43,362 nucleotides of DNA from an uncultured Mediterranea sp. (GCA_946056155.1 CAMGIP010000005.1:1-43362), one strand, 5' to 3'. Positions 18,603-28,809 are shown, counted from the stretch's first letter. Notes: a model not told the origin generated them from the letters alone. A program made the numbers and translations.

Positions 18603-20438
18603 ATGATTATGAAATCAATCAGAAAATATATCCAAGGATTGGCCGTATCGCTGGTACTGGCCTCCACCTTGTCGTGTGAAGATTTCGCTTTGGGAGAGGA
18701 TTTCCTGCAGAAGCCCCCAAGCAGCGATGTAACCATCGACACCATCTTCTCCACCGCCGAATATGCGCGCCGCGTGTTGTGGTACAGCTACTCCTATCTG
18801 CCTATTGGCTACCCTACGGGGTACAACTTCACCAGTGCCATGTGGTATGGCATCCAGGAGGGGCTGACCGATTTGTGCCACTCCTACCTGACATGGGATG
18901 GGGTGAATATCAATTATTACAACGGAGGCTATAATGCCAGTCACGAGGACAGCTCTGGGGGTAATGGTGGTATGGCTACGAAATATCGCTTCACCAGCCG
19001 CAACCAGTGGAAGAGCATCCGCCACGCTTGGCTGCTGATAGAGAATGTGGACCGAGTGCCCGACATGAGTGCGGAAGAGAAGAGCCAGTTGAAGGCGGAA
19101 GCCAAGATTGTGATTGCCATCCACTACATCGACATGATTCGTCATTACGGTAGCGTGCCTATTGTGGATCACGCGATTGATGCCAATGACAGCAACTTGC
19201 CTCACCGCGCCACTTTAGAGGAGACGGTCGATTTTGTCGTCAAGCTGCTGGATGAGGCCAAGGATTGCAAAGAGCTACCCTGGTTTGTGGAAGAGGAAGA
19301 TTCGGGTACGGATGTGTGGAGTGGACGCTTGACCCGTGCCTCAGCCTATGGCTTGAAACAGCGTCTGCTGCTCTTTGTAGCCAGTCCGCTCTTCAACTCC
19401 GAAGAGCCCTACTATCCGGGAGAGGCATCGGACAAACTGATGACTTGGTTTGGCGGCTATGATATACAACGGTGGAAAGATGCCGCCAAGGCCGGTGAAG
19501 AGTTTATGGCAGCTATCCAACGTGAAGGTCACTATGAGCTGGTACAGACCGTCCCTTATCGCATGGCCTTCCGAGATGGTTACTATACACGCGGTACAAC
19601 CGAATCGTTAGTGTCGGTACGTCGTCATTACAAAACGAGCAATGTAGGCGCCATCATGCAATCCATGCGCTGGGGAGCCTGGTGTCCGACCAAAGAGTAT
19701 TTTGATATGTTCCCCATGGCCGATGGCAGTGATTTCAGTTGGGACAATCCGGAACATGCCAAGAATCCCTTCGTCAACCGCGATCCACGCATTTATGAGA
19801 CTATCGTGATGTGCGGAGATGACTTCCAAGGCTCCAAAGCAGAAGTGTTCCAAGCCAAAAGCGGAGACGCCAACTATCCCGCCGGAGCGCATTGGAAGAA
19901 GGGCACGAATATGGATGGAGCGCAACTATCTACGGGTATCACCGCACGTAAGTTTGTCCTCGACCGCAAAGGGGAGTGGAACGGCCGCCTGATCCATTGG
20001 CCCTATCTCCGTCTGGCAGAGTCTTACCTCTCTTATGCAGAGGCCCTGAACGAGGCCAACGGAGGCCCGAACGCTACGGCTTATGAATATGTAAATAAGG
20101 TACGCGCACGCGTAGGTCTGAACGGACTTCCCGCAGGACTCAACCAGGAGCAGTTCCGTGAAGCTGTGCTACGCGAGCGAGCCTGCGAACTGGGTTACGA
20201 AGAGATACGTTTCTTCGACCTCATCCGCTGGAAGCGTGAGGCCGATTTCACGAAGCGTCTGCATGGTCTGAATATTTATCGCCATAAAACCACCAAGGAG
20301 TATCTGTGCGAGCCATTTTTGCTGAAGCAGCGTGCCTGGCAGAAGGAAGACGGATTCTCGCCCAAATTCTATCTGAGTGCATTCCCTTCCACAGAGGTGA
20401 ACAAAGGATATGGACTTATCCAGAATCCCGGGTGGTAA
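18603..20438 (+). CDS. SusD/RagB-family nutrient-binding lipoprotein
   Basis: Lipobox LASTLSC, TPR-like fold, C-terminal RERACELGYEEIRFFDLIRWK and IQNPGW. Confidence 0.95.
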   Translation: MIMKSIRKYIQGLAVSLVLASTLSCEDFALGEDFLQKPPSSDVTIDTIFSTAEYARRVLWYSYSYLPIGYPTGYNFTSAMWYGIQEGLTDLCHSYLTWDGVNINYYNGGYNASHEDSSGGNGGMATKYRFTSRNQWKSIRHAWLLIENVDRVPDMSAEEKSQLKAEAKIVIAIHYIDMIRHYGSVPIVDHAIDANDSNLPHRATLEETVDFVVKLLDEAKDCKELPWFVEEEDSGTDVWSGRLTRASAYGLKQRLLLFVASPLFNSEEPYYPGEASDKLMTWFGGYDIQRWKDAAKAGEEFMAAIQREGHYELVQTVPYRMAFRDGYYTRGTTESLVSVRRHYKTSNVGAIMQSMRWGAWCPTKEYFDMFPMADGSDFSWDNPEHAKNPFVNRDPRIYETIVMCGDDFQGSKAEVFQAKSGDANYPAGAHWKKGTNMDGAQLSTGITARKFVLDRKGEWNGRLIHWPYLRLAESYLSYAEALNEANGGPNATAYEYVNKVRARVGLNGLPAGLNQEQFREAVLRERACELGYEEIRFFDLIRWKREADFTKRLHGLNIYRHKTTKEYLCEPFLLKQRAWQKEDGFSPKFYLSAFPSTEVNKGYGLIQNPGW

Positions 20439-20485
20439 TAATCTCTACTCTAACAACAAAATAACCATCTTATACTTATATTGGT

Positions 20486-23251
20486 ATGAAAAAAAGCATG
20501 AATCTGTTTGTGACTGCCCTGTTCTTGTCGTCCATCTCAGTGGCACAAGTACAGGTGGACAGTCTGCAACAATATGGACGGGGCATCTCGTTCAACAAGA
20601 AAGAGGCAACCACAGCTGGAGCAGTGGCCACATCGGATCTGTTGGAACACCGCACCAGCACGAACCCTTCCAATTCGCTATTCGGATTAATACCGGGCTT
20701 GCAGGTGCTGCAGAATGCCGGTCCCGATTTTGGAGGTGATGAGGCAACCCTCTACATCCGTGGTATCAGCACCACTAATTCAAACAGCCCGCTCATCCTA
20801 GTGGATGGATTTGAACGAAGCGTGGATAACCTCACGGTGCAAGACATTGAATCGGTTACCGTCCTCAAGGATGCGGTAGCCCTGACGCTCTACGGCATGC
20901 GCGGAGCCAACGGAGTGGTGTACATCAAAACCAAACGCGGCTTCAAGGGCAAACCTGTCATCAACTTCGGCTATGAGTTCAAGATGAACACACCCACCTA
21001 TCTCCCCAAAATGGCCGACAGCTATACCTATGCCCAAGCGCTGAACGAAGGGTTGCAGAATGAGGGATACGCTCCCCGCTATAGCCAACGTGAATTGGAT
21101 GCCTTCAAAGAGGGCACCTATCCGGAGGCCTATCCCAATGTAGATTGGTTTGATGAGGCATTACGCGACCACAGTTATGCACAAAATGTCTATTTCACCA
21201 TTCGTGGCGGAGGTGAAGTGGCACAATATTTTGCGCAGCTGAACTATGTGAACAGCCAAGGTATTCTGGCCCATACGGACGACAACGAGGGCTATTCCAC
21301 CCAGCACAAATATTCCAACCTGAATTTTACCAGCAACCTGGATGTTAAACTGGGAGCAACCACCAAGCTGGCCTTGGGATTGCGCGGAAACTTCTCGGAA
21401 ATCAACCGGCCCAGTACCGGAACATCCGATATCTTTACAGCACTCTTTCAGGTGCCCTCAGCTGCAATGCCTGTGATGACCTCCAAAGGAATGTGGGGAG
21501 CCACTACTGTATATGGTAACAACCCCGTGGCCTACATCTCGGCAAGCGGATACCGACGCGACCAGGAACGCAACCTGTATGCTGACCTGCAACTCACTCA
21601 GAACTTGGACTTTATTACCAAAGGACTCTCCGCTGCTGTTCGGGTAGGGTTCGACAATGAGGCCATCTATTGGGACCAAAACAGCCGTAAATTCGCTTCA
21701 CAACAGGTCTCCTTGGATTGGGAGTCGGGTGAATACAAGTACAATAAGCTCTCTGAAGAGGGAGCTCTGACCTTCAGCAGCAGCATCACCAACGTGATTC
21801 GCCACTACAACTTCAATGTGCAGGTCAATTATGACCATGCCTGGGGTAAGGACCACAAGCTGAATACCACCCTGCTCTATGCTGTGGACAAGGTGACCCA
21901 GCGAAGCCAAAATACGGCAAGAGCCTTTATGGATATCGTAGGACAGGCTCACTACTCATACAAGGGACGTTACCTGGCCGACTTCGCCATTTCAGGTTCG
22001 GCATCCAGCGTACTGAATCCTGACGACCGCTGGGGTATCTTCCCCTCCATAGGAGCAGGATGGATCCTATCGGAAGAGCCTTGGCTGAAGTCAAACCAAC
22101 TGAATTTCCTTAAACTGCGTGCCTCCTATGGCGTAACGGGACGCGCTGACTACGGCGTAAACCTTTGGCGCGACACCTATGGTGGCGGTGGAAGCTACTA
22201 CTTCAAGGATACCCCCACATCGTTCGGAGGAACCAAGGAGAGCCGTCTGGCTACCCCCGGCCTGACCTATGAGAAGTCACACAAGCTGAATGTAGGTATA
22301 GACCTTATGGCTTGGAACCGACTCTCCCTTACCTTGGATGGCTATTTTGACCATCGCACCGACATCTTAGTAAGTGGTTCAGGATCTACCTCTACTGTAC
22401 TGGGTATTGGAGCACCCAATATGAATGATGGTGTAGTCAATTCCTATGGTATAGAGACTGGAGTAAACTGGAACGACCACATAGGCAAAGTCTTCTACCA
22501 AGTGGGGGGACAGTTTACCTTTAGCCGTAACAAGATCAAGGAGATGAACGAACAGTACCGTCCGTATGATTACCTCAAACGGACAGGCCATTCGGTAGGT
22601 CAGATCTTCGGCTACGAAGTGGAAGGAATCTACAAGAGCCAGGAAGAGATTGATTCCAGACCGGTGAAACAGTATCTGGACGAGGTATATCCAGGTGATT
22701 TGAAATTCAAGGACCAGAATGGAGATAATCGGATTGACGAATACGATGTAGTGGCTTTGGGCTATAACGAAAGTTGTCCGGAAATCTACTACAGCTTCAA
22801 TCTGGGTGCAGAGTACAAAGGCTTGGGCTTCACAGCACTGTTCCAAGGGGCTGGTAATTACAGCCAGATATTGGATACCCGAAGTGTATATCGCCCGCTG
22901 ATCAACAACAATACCATCTCACAGTACTATTATGACCACCGCTGGAGCGAGAGCAACCCTAACGGAACACTTCCCCGCCTGACCACTACCAGCTCAGCCA
23001 ACAACTACAACACCAACTCGTTGTGGGTAGCTGATGCCTCTTTCTTGAAACTGCGCACCTTGGAGGTCTATTACCATCTGCCCCAACAATGGCTGAAGGG
23101 CACCCGTTGCCTCAGCAATGTCAAACTGTTTGCACGAGGACATGACCTATTCAGCATCAACAAGCTGAATGGTGTGTGTGATCCGGAATCCGTAGGAGCC
23201 ACCTATCCGCTGATGCGTCAAGTAACCTTCGGTGTTAATTTAAGTTTTTAA
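20486..23251 (+). CDS. SusC-family TonB-dependent receptor lacking the N-terminal carboxypeptidase-D-like domain
   Basis: Short leader, then the plug domain (SPLILVDGFERSVDNLTVQDIESVTVLKDAVALTLYGMRGANGVVYIKTKRG) and beta-barrel; 921 aa. Confidence 0.95.
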   Translation: MKKSMNLFVTALFLSSISVAQVQVDSLQQYGRGISFNKKEATTAGAVATSDLLEHRTSTNPSNSLFGLIPGLQVLQNAGPDFGGDEATLYIRGISTTNSNSPLILVDGFERSVDNLTVQDIESVTVLKDAVALTLYGMRGANGVVYIKTKRGFKGKPVINFGYEFKMNTPTYLPKMADSYTYAQALNEGLQNEGYAPRYSQRELDAFKEGTYPEAYPNVDWFDEALRDHSYAQNVYFTIRGGGEVAQYFAQLNYVNSQGILAHTDDNEGYSTQHKYSNLNFTSNLDVKLGATTKLALGLRGNFSEINRPSTGTSDIFTALFQVPSAAMPVMTSKGMWGATTVYGNNPVAYISASGYRRDQERNLYADLQLTQNLDFITKGLSAAVRVGFDNEAIYWDQNSRKFASQQVSLDWESGEYKYNKLSEEGALTFSSSITNVIRHYNFNVQVNYDHAWGKDHKLNTTLLYAVDKVTQRSQNTARAFMDIVGQAHYSYKGRYLADFAISGSASSVLNPDDRWGIFPSIGAGWILSEEPWLKSNQLNFLKLRASYGVTGRADYGVNLWRDTYGGGGSYYFKDTPTSFGGTKESRLATPGLTYEKSHKLNVGIDLMAWNRLSLTLDGYFDHRTDILVSGSGSTSTVLGIGAPNMNDGVVNSYGIETGVNWNDHIGKVFYQVGGQFTFSRNKIKEMNEQYRPYDYLKRTGHSVGQIFGYEVEGIYKSQEEIDSRPVKQYLDEVYPGDLKFKDQNGDNRIDEYDVVALGYNESCPEIYYSFNLGAEYKGLGFTALFQGAGNYSQILDTRSVYRPLINNNTISQYYYDHRWSESNPNGTLPRLTTTSSANNYNTNSLWVADASFLKLRTLEVYYHLPQQWLKGTRCLSNVKLFARGHDLFSINKLNGVCDPESVGATYPLMRQVTFGVNLSF

Positions 23252-23263
23252 AGAAGTAATGCA

Positions 23264-24934
23264 ATGAAACATATGAATCTTAGAAACAGCCTATTGCTTT
23301 TGGCAGCGCTATCATTTGCCGGATGCAACATCTTGGATTGCGACGAATCTTCCGACTACTCCAAGCAGGAGATCTTCGACAGCTTTACCCGATCCAAGAA
23401 TATGGTGACCAATATCTACAGCTACCTGCCCTCTGATTTCTGCAACACGGAGGGAGCCATGCTCGATGCGGCTACAGACGATGCCATTCATGTCTATAAA
23501 TCATCCAATATATGGCGGTTTGTGGATGGCACGTGGTCGGCCAACCGCACGGCAAACGATGTGTGGGGCACCTACTACACTGCCATCCGTTCGGCCAATC
23601 TCTATTTAAAGGAATCGGAAGGACAAGATTTCAAGGATTGGGAGTTTTCGGATGACTATCAGAACATGATGAAAGCCTTCGCCAACTATCCCTACGAGGT
23701 ACGCTTTCTCCGTGCCTTCTTCTACTTTGAACTGGCCAAGCGGTACCACAACATTCCCTTAGTGACTGAAGTACTCACCACCGATGAGGTGAACAAACTG
23801 GTGCCTGCCTCTTTTGAGGAGGTAATCAAGTTTGTAGTGGACGAGTGCACTGCCGTGGCTGAGGTTCTTCCCGTAAACTATACCGGATTTGCCGATAAGG
23901 AGACCGGACGCATCACCAAAGGGGCTGCATTGGCGCTGAAATCCCGTGCCACGCTCTATGCAGCCAGTCCGCTGTTCTCTGCCGATGACAAATCCAAATG
24001 GAAAGCAGCCGCCAGCGCAGCTTATGAGCTGATCGGTGCATCGAACGAATTGGGATATAAACTGATAGGAAGCTTTGTCAACCAGTTTGGTTCTACAGCC
24101 AACACGCGTGTTGAGAATATACTGGTGCGTCCGGTAGGTGAAACCGGTGCTTTTGAACAGGCCAACTTCCCCATGGGGGTAGAGGGAGGAAAAAGTTCTA
24201 CCTGTCCCACCCAGAATTTGGTGGATGCTTTTGAGATGAGCGATGGTACGCCATTTGACTGGAACAATCCGGCACATGCGGCCAATCCTTACGCCAACCG
24301 CGACCCGCGTCTGGCACTTACCGTGGCCTATAATGGTATGAATTGGCCAAAGAATACGCTGGAAATCTGGGAAGGTGGTGCCAACGGACTCCCCATACTG
24401 AACGCTACACCTACGGGCTATTACCTGCGGAAGTATGTGAATAATGCGCTGAACTTTGCCTCTGGCTCTACCACCACCAAGTCACACCATTTTTGGGTGC
24501 TGTTCCGTTATGCTGAGGTACTGCTGAACTATGCAGAGGCTATGGTGAATGCTTTTGATAACCCCGACTATAGCGATGCTGACTATCCGCTGTCTGCACG
24601 CGAGGCATTGAATCAGATACGCGGACGAGCTACGGTCAACATGCCTGCCCTACCTGCGGGATTGTCAAAGGCCGACTTTATCGCACGTCTGAAAAACGAA
24701 CGTCGTGTAGAGCTTGCTTTTGAAGGACATCGGTTCTGGGATGTACGGCGCTGGAAGGCTTTGAATGAAACTGCGGACATCTATGGTGTCAAGGTGGTGA
24801 AGAACGATACAGGATATGAATACACCAAGTTCCTGTATGAACATCGCACCATAACCGATAATCTCTATTTCTATCCCATCTCCAATGTAGAAAAGTACAA
24901 GAATCCCAATCTGGGACAAAACCCTGGATGGTAA
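23264..24934 (+). CDS. SusD/RagB-family nutrient-binding lipoprotein
   Basis: Lipobox LSFAGC; LKNERRVELAFEGHRFWDVRRWK and NPNLGQNPGW C-terminus. Confidence 0.95.
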   Translation: MKHMNLRNSLLLLAALSFAGCNILDCDESSDYSKQEIFDSFTRSKNMVTNIYSYLPSDFCNTEGAMLDAATDDAIHVYKSSNIWRFVDGTWSANRTANDVWGTYYTAIRSANLYLKESEGQDFKDWEFSDDYQNMMKAFANYPYEVRFLRAFFYFELAKRYHNIPLVTEVLTTDEVNKLVPASFEEVIKFVVDECTAVAEVLPVNYTGFADKETGRITKGAALALKSRATLYAASPLFSADDKSKWKAAASAAYELIGASNELGYKLIGSFVNQFGSTANTRVENILVRPVGETGAFEQANFPMGVEGGKSSTCPTQNLVDAFEMSDGTPFDWNNPAHAANPYANRDPRLALTVAYNGMNWPKNTLEIWEGGANGLPILNATPTGYYLRKYVNNALNFASGSTTTKSHHFWVLFRYAEVLLNYAEAMVNAFDNPDYSDADYPLSAREALNQIRGRATVNMPALPAGLSKADFIARLKNERRVELAFEGHRFWDVRRWKALNETADIYGVKVVKNDTGYEYTKFLYEHRTITDNLYFYPISNVEKYKNPNLGQNPGW

Positions 24935-24981
24935 AAGTACGTTCACGAAGGTAATCAGTTTGTTAATCGGATAGCGTTTAG

Positions 24982-25030
24982 GGGCTGCATGATTAGGGAG
25001 ACCTCCTGAGTCATGCAGCCCTTATTTTAT
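24982..25030 (+). terminator. Intrinsic terminator closing the GH88-susCD operon
   Basis: Stem gggctgcatga (24982-24992) / tcatgcagccc (25011-25021) followed by ttattttatt. Confidence 0.8.
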
Positions 25031-25138
25031 TCTATGTGTATAATCTGGAAGCCTCAAAACTAATAAAGCCCAAGTTTCATGTATTTTTAAACTCATTTCC
25101 GCGAGTAGCGTCACCCTTAGATTGCATAATCCACCCGA

Positions 25139-26275
25139 TTAGTTACCGAAGAACTTCCGTTCTATCCAAAGCTGGAAGAACTGGTCATAAACGGTATAGA
25201 CACTCCTTTCCTGGGTAATGAAATCCTTCTCTAAAAGACCTTTGACGGCAGATACCACAGCACTGGGTGAGGTCAGGTGATGTTTTTGGGCAAACTTTCC
25301 ACCTGATATACCTTGCGCTTCCCCCTCTTGTGCAATGGCCAACAGCACATTCCGCTGTTTTTCCGGCATCTGATAAAGGATGTTTTCGTAGGTGTCGGAG
25401 GATAAGTCCAATATGAACCGGATAGCCTCATCAATCATTCCAGGTGTACAAGTCGCTCCAACAGCAGTCACTTGATAGAGATAGTTCATCACCTTCTGCA
25501 TGTACGAGGTGATGCTACGGAAACGGCTATAAACCTGATTTACAACCTCTGTATCAAGATGCTTACCCCCCTGCTCAAATTTCTCTAAAGCAAACTCGCG
25601 ATATTTCTCCAAGGGAATGGGCTGGAGGTTGAACAGCGTGACCGACTGATAAAAGGGCCTGGCTGGAGAGGTAAACATCTCCCCCATCAGATGCCTTTGA
25701 GAACCGGAAAATATGAAGTTGGCATTGGGACAATGCTGGATGTAGGTCCGCAAGATAGCTTCCATGTTCCTGTTACCTTCATAACAGGTTATCTGCTGAA
25801 ACTCATCAATCGCCACTAAGCAGTGGCGGTCGGCCTGTGCCAAGTAGCGGAAAATTTCGTCAAGCGTCAGCTCGGGATTGCTCAACCGGCTCAGTCCGAT
25901 GCCCCAGACTGGACAGCCATTGATGTCGAAGGATATCTCGGAACGGATAGAACTGACCATCTGCAGGAAGTGCTCCCACACCGTGCGCCCTCGACTTCTC
26001 AACTCTTCAAGAATATGTTTGCCAAGCAATGAAACAAAATCCTGCAAGCTCTTTGTAGGATAAATATCCACAAGAAAGGTGTAATAATGCTGCCTGATTT
26101 CCGGCTGGTTGAAGCAGTGGCAAATAAGATCAGTCTTACCCATGCGGCGAGGCGAGATAAGAGCTACATGATTACCATTGGTAAGCATGTTCACCAGCGT
26201 AGAGGTCTCCTGAATACGATCGCAGAAGTAGGCTGCACCGGCATAGCCGTTAGTAATGAAGGGATTCCGTGTCAT
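25139..26275 (-). CDS. AAA family ATPase (archaeal ATPase_2-like, C-terminal winged helix)
   Basis: Walker A ISPRRMGKTDL, Walker B CLVAIDEFQQI, arginine/sensor-like FIFSGSQRHLMGEMF; C-terminal winged-helix-like region. Confidence 0.85.
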   Translation of the reverse strand: MTRNPFITNGYAGAAYFCDRIQETSTLVNMLTNGNHVALISPRRMGKTDLICHCFNQPEIRQHYYTFLVDIYPTKSLQDFVSLLGKHILEELRSRGRTVWEHFLQMVSSIRSEISFDINGCPVWGIGLSRLSNPELTLDEIFRYLAQADRHCLVAIDEFQQITCYEGNRNMEAILRTYIQHCPNANFIFSGSQRHLMGEMFTSPARPFYQSVTLFNLQPIPLEKYREFALEKFEQGGKHLDTEVVNQVYSRFRSITSYMQKVMNYLYQVTAVGATCTPGMIDEAIRFILDLSSDTYENILYQMPEKQRNVLLAIAQEGEAQGISGGKFAQKHHLTSPSAVVSAVKGLLEKDFITQERSVYTVYDQFFQLWIERKFFGN

Positions 26276-26330
26276 AGCTTCTATTATTTATGGCAAAGGT
26301 ATCACTTTAATTGCAGACTACAATAAAAAA

Positions 26331-26361
26331 CTATCTAAAAATGATAATTACTTTTAGATAG
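26331..26361. repeat. Perfect 10-bp inverted repeat upstream of the ATPase gene
   Basis: CTATCTAAAA - 11 nt - TTTTAGATAG. Confidence 0.85.
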
Positions 26362-26395
26362 AATATGAAAACCTTATCCCTGGAACTATACGGTA

Positions 26396-27334
26396 CTACA
26401 GCGAGCACCACAGGGTAACAAGAAAAGGTACGGAGAAATCGACCACAAAGCCATGGAAGATGGAGACAACTACCCACTTATTGCCACAGGTACGGGCTAT
26501 GACAGGAAGGGTGGTATCCATCGTCGTGGCTCCTCCAGCTGAGATGGGAGACAACGGGCCAAACCAACGTACGAACAGTGGAGCAGCCAGCAAAGTGAGG
26601 AGTTCACGGGAGATATTGGACAGCAGGGCTATCGTGCCCAACTCGGCACCACGATACTCGGTGATGAAGATGCTCGACAGGGAGTAGTAGGCAAAGCCTG
26701 AACCTACTGCCAAGCAGTCGGTCAACGAACGGTGGCTCAGTACAATGCTCACCATAGCCGTGGCCACCAGCGTACCCAGTATGGTACAGAGAGGTAACAG
26801 GACAAGACGGGGATTGAGTGCGCGGAAATTCTTCAGTATCTGCGGGTCACTCCCTATGCTGGCACCCACACAGGCCATCAATGTAGCCAAAACGTAGAAG
26901 CTGAAATCATTAATACGCTCTGCCAGACCAGCATCCATGGCCATCCAGCCCGTCAGAGCAACAACTACACCCAATACAAAGAAGGCGATGATAACCAGAC
27001 TACCCTTCAAAGCCCCGAACAACGGTTCTGATTGCTGAACATCAGTAGCGGGAGAGACCTCACCAGCCTCATCCTCCCGGCGAGTCACTCTCCACAATCC
27101 CCAGGCCGCCGTTACACTGCCCAATGTACCGGCCAACGCAATCAGCACGGCTTCTAGTCCCAGCGTCGCCAGTCCCTGTACGATACGCTCATTGCTGCCC
27201 ACTTCCAATCCCAACAGGAAGAGAAGGGTCCAGATGAGCATCGTAATCACCCGGCCAAGCCTTCCGAAAAGGCATCGGCGCAACAGATAACCGGCAATCA
27301 TACCGGAGAGCATGATGAGTATAATGGTAAACAT
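26396..27334 (-). CDS. LysO family (DUF340) lysine exporter-like membrane protein
   Basis: ORF 26396-27400; likely start 27334 (MFTIILIMLSGMIAGYLLRR). The GxxxGS segments and 'YYSLSSIFITEYRGAELGTIALLSNISRELLTLLAAPLFVR' match LysO/YbjE. Confidence 0.85.
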   Translation of the reverse strand: MFTIILIMLSGMIAGYLLRRCLFGRLGRVITMLIWTLLFLLGLEVGSNERIVQGLATLGLEAVLIALAGTLGSVTAAWGLWRVTRREDEAGEVSPATDVQQSEPLFGALKGSLVIIAFFVLGVVVALTGWMAMDAGLAERINDFSFYVLATLMACVGASIGSDPQILKNFRALNPRLVLLPLCTILGTLVATAMVSIVLSHRSLTDCLAVGSGFAYYSLSSIFITEYRGAELGTIALLSNISRELLTLLAAPLFVRWFGPLSPISAGGATTMDTTLPVIARTCGNKWVVVSIFHGFVVDFSVPFLVTLWCSL

Positions 27335-27358
27335 ATCGATTTTACAAAGATGGGGTGC

Positions 27359-27476
27359 AAAGATAGTGCAAACCGAATGCAAATAAAAATATGCTTGCAT
27401 ATTATTTTATTTGCTGAGGTGCAGCCTATCTTATCTAAAGATAGTGCAAACCGAATGCAAATAAAAATATGCTTGC
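27359..27476. repeat. Two identical 40-bp direct repeats at a 78-bp period
   Basis: aaagatagtgcaaaccgaatgcaaataaaaatatgcttgc at 27359-27398 and 27437-27476. Confidence 0.95.
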
Positions 27477-27483
27477 CAAATAA

Positions 27484-27515
27484 TTTGGCCACTTCCCGGG
27501 AATCCACTACTTTTG
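27484..27515 (+). promoter_or_regulatory. Bacteroides-type promoter for the redoxin gene
   Basis: TTTG (27484-27487)-N20-TACTTTTG (27508-27515). Confidence 0.7.
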
Positions 27516-27564
27516 TCATCAGCAGTAGGAACAGACAATGTTTTACCTTAACAAACATACGGAT

Positions 27565-28116
27565 ATGATAAAGAGACTCTTTTTACTGACTTGGCTGTTC
27601 TGCTTGTCAGCAGGTCAGCTGTTCGGCCAACAGCAGCGTGGCGAACAGACTGTTACCCCCGATAGTGTGGGATATATCGTCAAGGTGGGCGACATGGCAC
27701 CTGACTTCACTGTGGAGCTGACCGATGGAACCAAGGTGACGCTTTCCCAACTGCGGGGCAAACTGGTGATGTTGCAGTTCACCGCCAGCTGGTGCGGGGT
27801 GTGCCGCAAGGAGATGCCCTTCATCGAGAAGGAGATCTGGCTACCCAACCGGTCGCGCACAGACTTTGTACTGATTGGCATCGACCGTGACGAACCGCTG
27901 GATAAGGTAAAAGCCTTTGCCCGTCAGACCAAGGTAACCTATCCCTTGGGACTCGACCCCGGTGCCGACATCTTCGCCCTCTATGCCGACCGCAAGGCAG
28001 GCATCACTCGCAACGTACTCATTGACCCTGAGGGACGCATCATCAAGCTGACACGCCTGTACAATCCGGAAGAGTTTGCCTCACTCGTCCAGCTCATCAA
28101 TGAGCGACTGAAGTGA
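27565..28116 (+). CDS. TlpA-like secreted thioredoxin/redoxin
   Basis: Signal peptide MIKRLFLLTWLFCLSAGQLFGQ; FTASWCGVCRKEMP (WCxxC) active site. Confidence 0.9.
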   Translation: MIKRLFLLTWLFCLSAGQLFGQQQRGEQTVTPDSVGYIVKVGDMAPDFTVELTDGTKVTLSQLRGKLVMLQFTASWCGVCRKEMPFIEKEIWLPNRSRTDFVLIGIDRDEPLDKVKAFARQTKVTYPLGLDPGADIFALYADRKAGITRNVLIDPEGRIIKLTRLYNPEEFASLVQLINERLK

Positions 28117-28222
28117 TGAAGTGGTCGCTTCTTTCACTTCTTGCATACCATAAGACTGTTTTTCATATAAAAGGACATCGATGCTTTTGCAAAGAAGCAC
28201 ATGTCCACAGAATGACAGATGC

Positions 28223-28678
28223 TTAGGATTGCTCATCGGACGATGGAAAAGCTTGCTTACGCTGGGCCTTGAGAACCTCCTTCTGCATCTTACGGGTAAG
28301 GTCCTCGCGAAAGGTGGTCTTCTGCTTGAGGTCCTTGAAGTCCTCGCCTGGTTCCCAATGGACGCGCACGGCCTTGATATGCTTGTCGGGATCAAAGTCT
28401 TTCATGCTCTTAGCACCTATGCAGTCAAGGGTGGGATAGAACTTCCCCAACTCGGCAAGATCTATCTTGTAACCTTCAGCCATCTTCTCTGCCATGGCTT
28501 CGGCCAAGGTAGAGATTACGGCCTTGTAATCTCCTTTTCGGAACGCTGATCCATGTAGCAGGATGCTCTCAATCAGTTCATCAATCGATAGGGTCTTCTC
28601 ATACTGGGCTGAGGCATACGCCTTCTTGCCACGCTCGGGATAGCGGGGATGACCGCGCATTACTAAGGTATATTTCAT
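28223..28678 (-). CDS. HU-like (HU-HIG type) DNA-binding protein
   Basis: KYTLVMRGHPRYPERGKKAYASAQYEKTLSIDELIESIL...DLAELGKFYPTLDCIGAKS is typical of Bacteroidales HU-like proteins. Confidence 0.8.
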   Translation of the reverse strand: MKYTLVMRGHPRYPERGKKAYASAQYEKTLSIDELIESILLHGSAFRKGDYKAVISTLAEAMAEKMAEGYKIDLAELGKFYPTLDCIGAKSMKDFDPDKHIKAVRVHWEPGEDFKDLKQKTTFREDLTRKMQKEVLKAQRKQAFPSSDEQS

Positions 28679-28809
28679 CGTTAGCTAATTGTTTGGGGTT
28701 CATAAAACAAAAGTCAGCGCGAAGATAATGCCATACAAAGGGAAAAACAAACATTTTCCAAAGAAAAGTATAACTGCTGACAAGGAACTGGCTATTAACT
28801 CAATAAAAA

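Noticed and set aside
27298-27568. ORFs on both strands with a repeated peptide (for example DSANRMQIKICL)
   Set aside because: The repeated peptide is only the translation of the 40-bp DNA repeat; no independent coding evidence.
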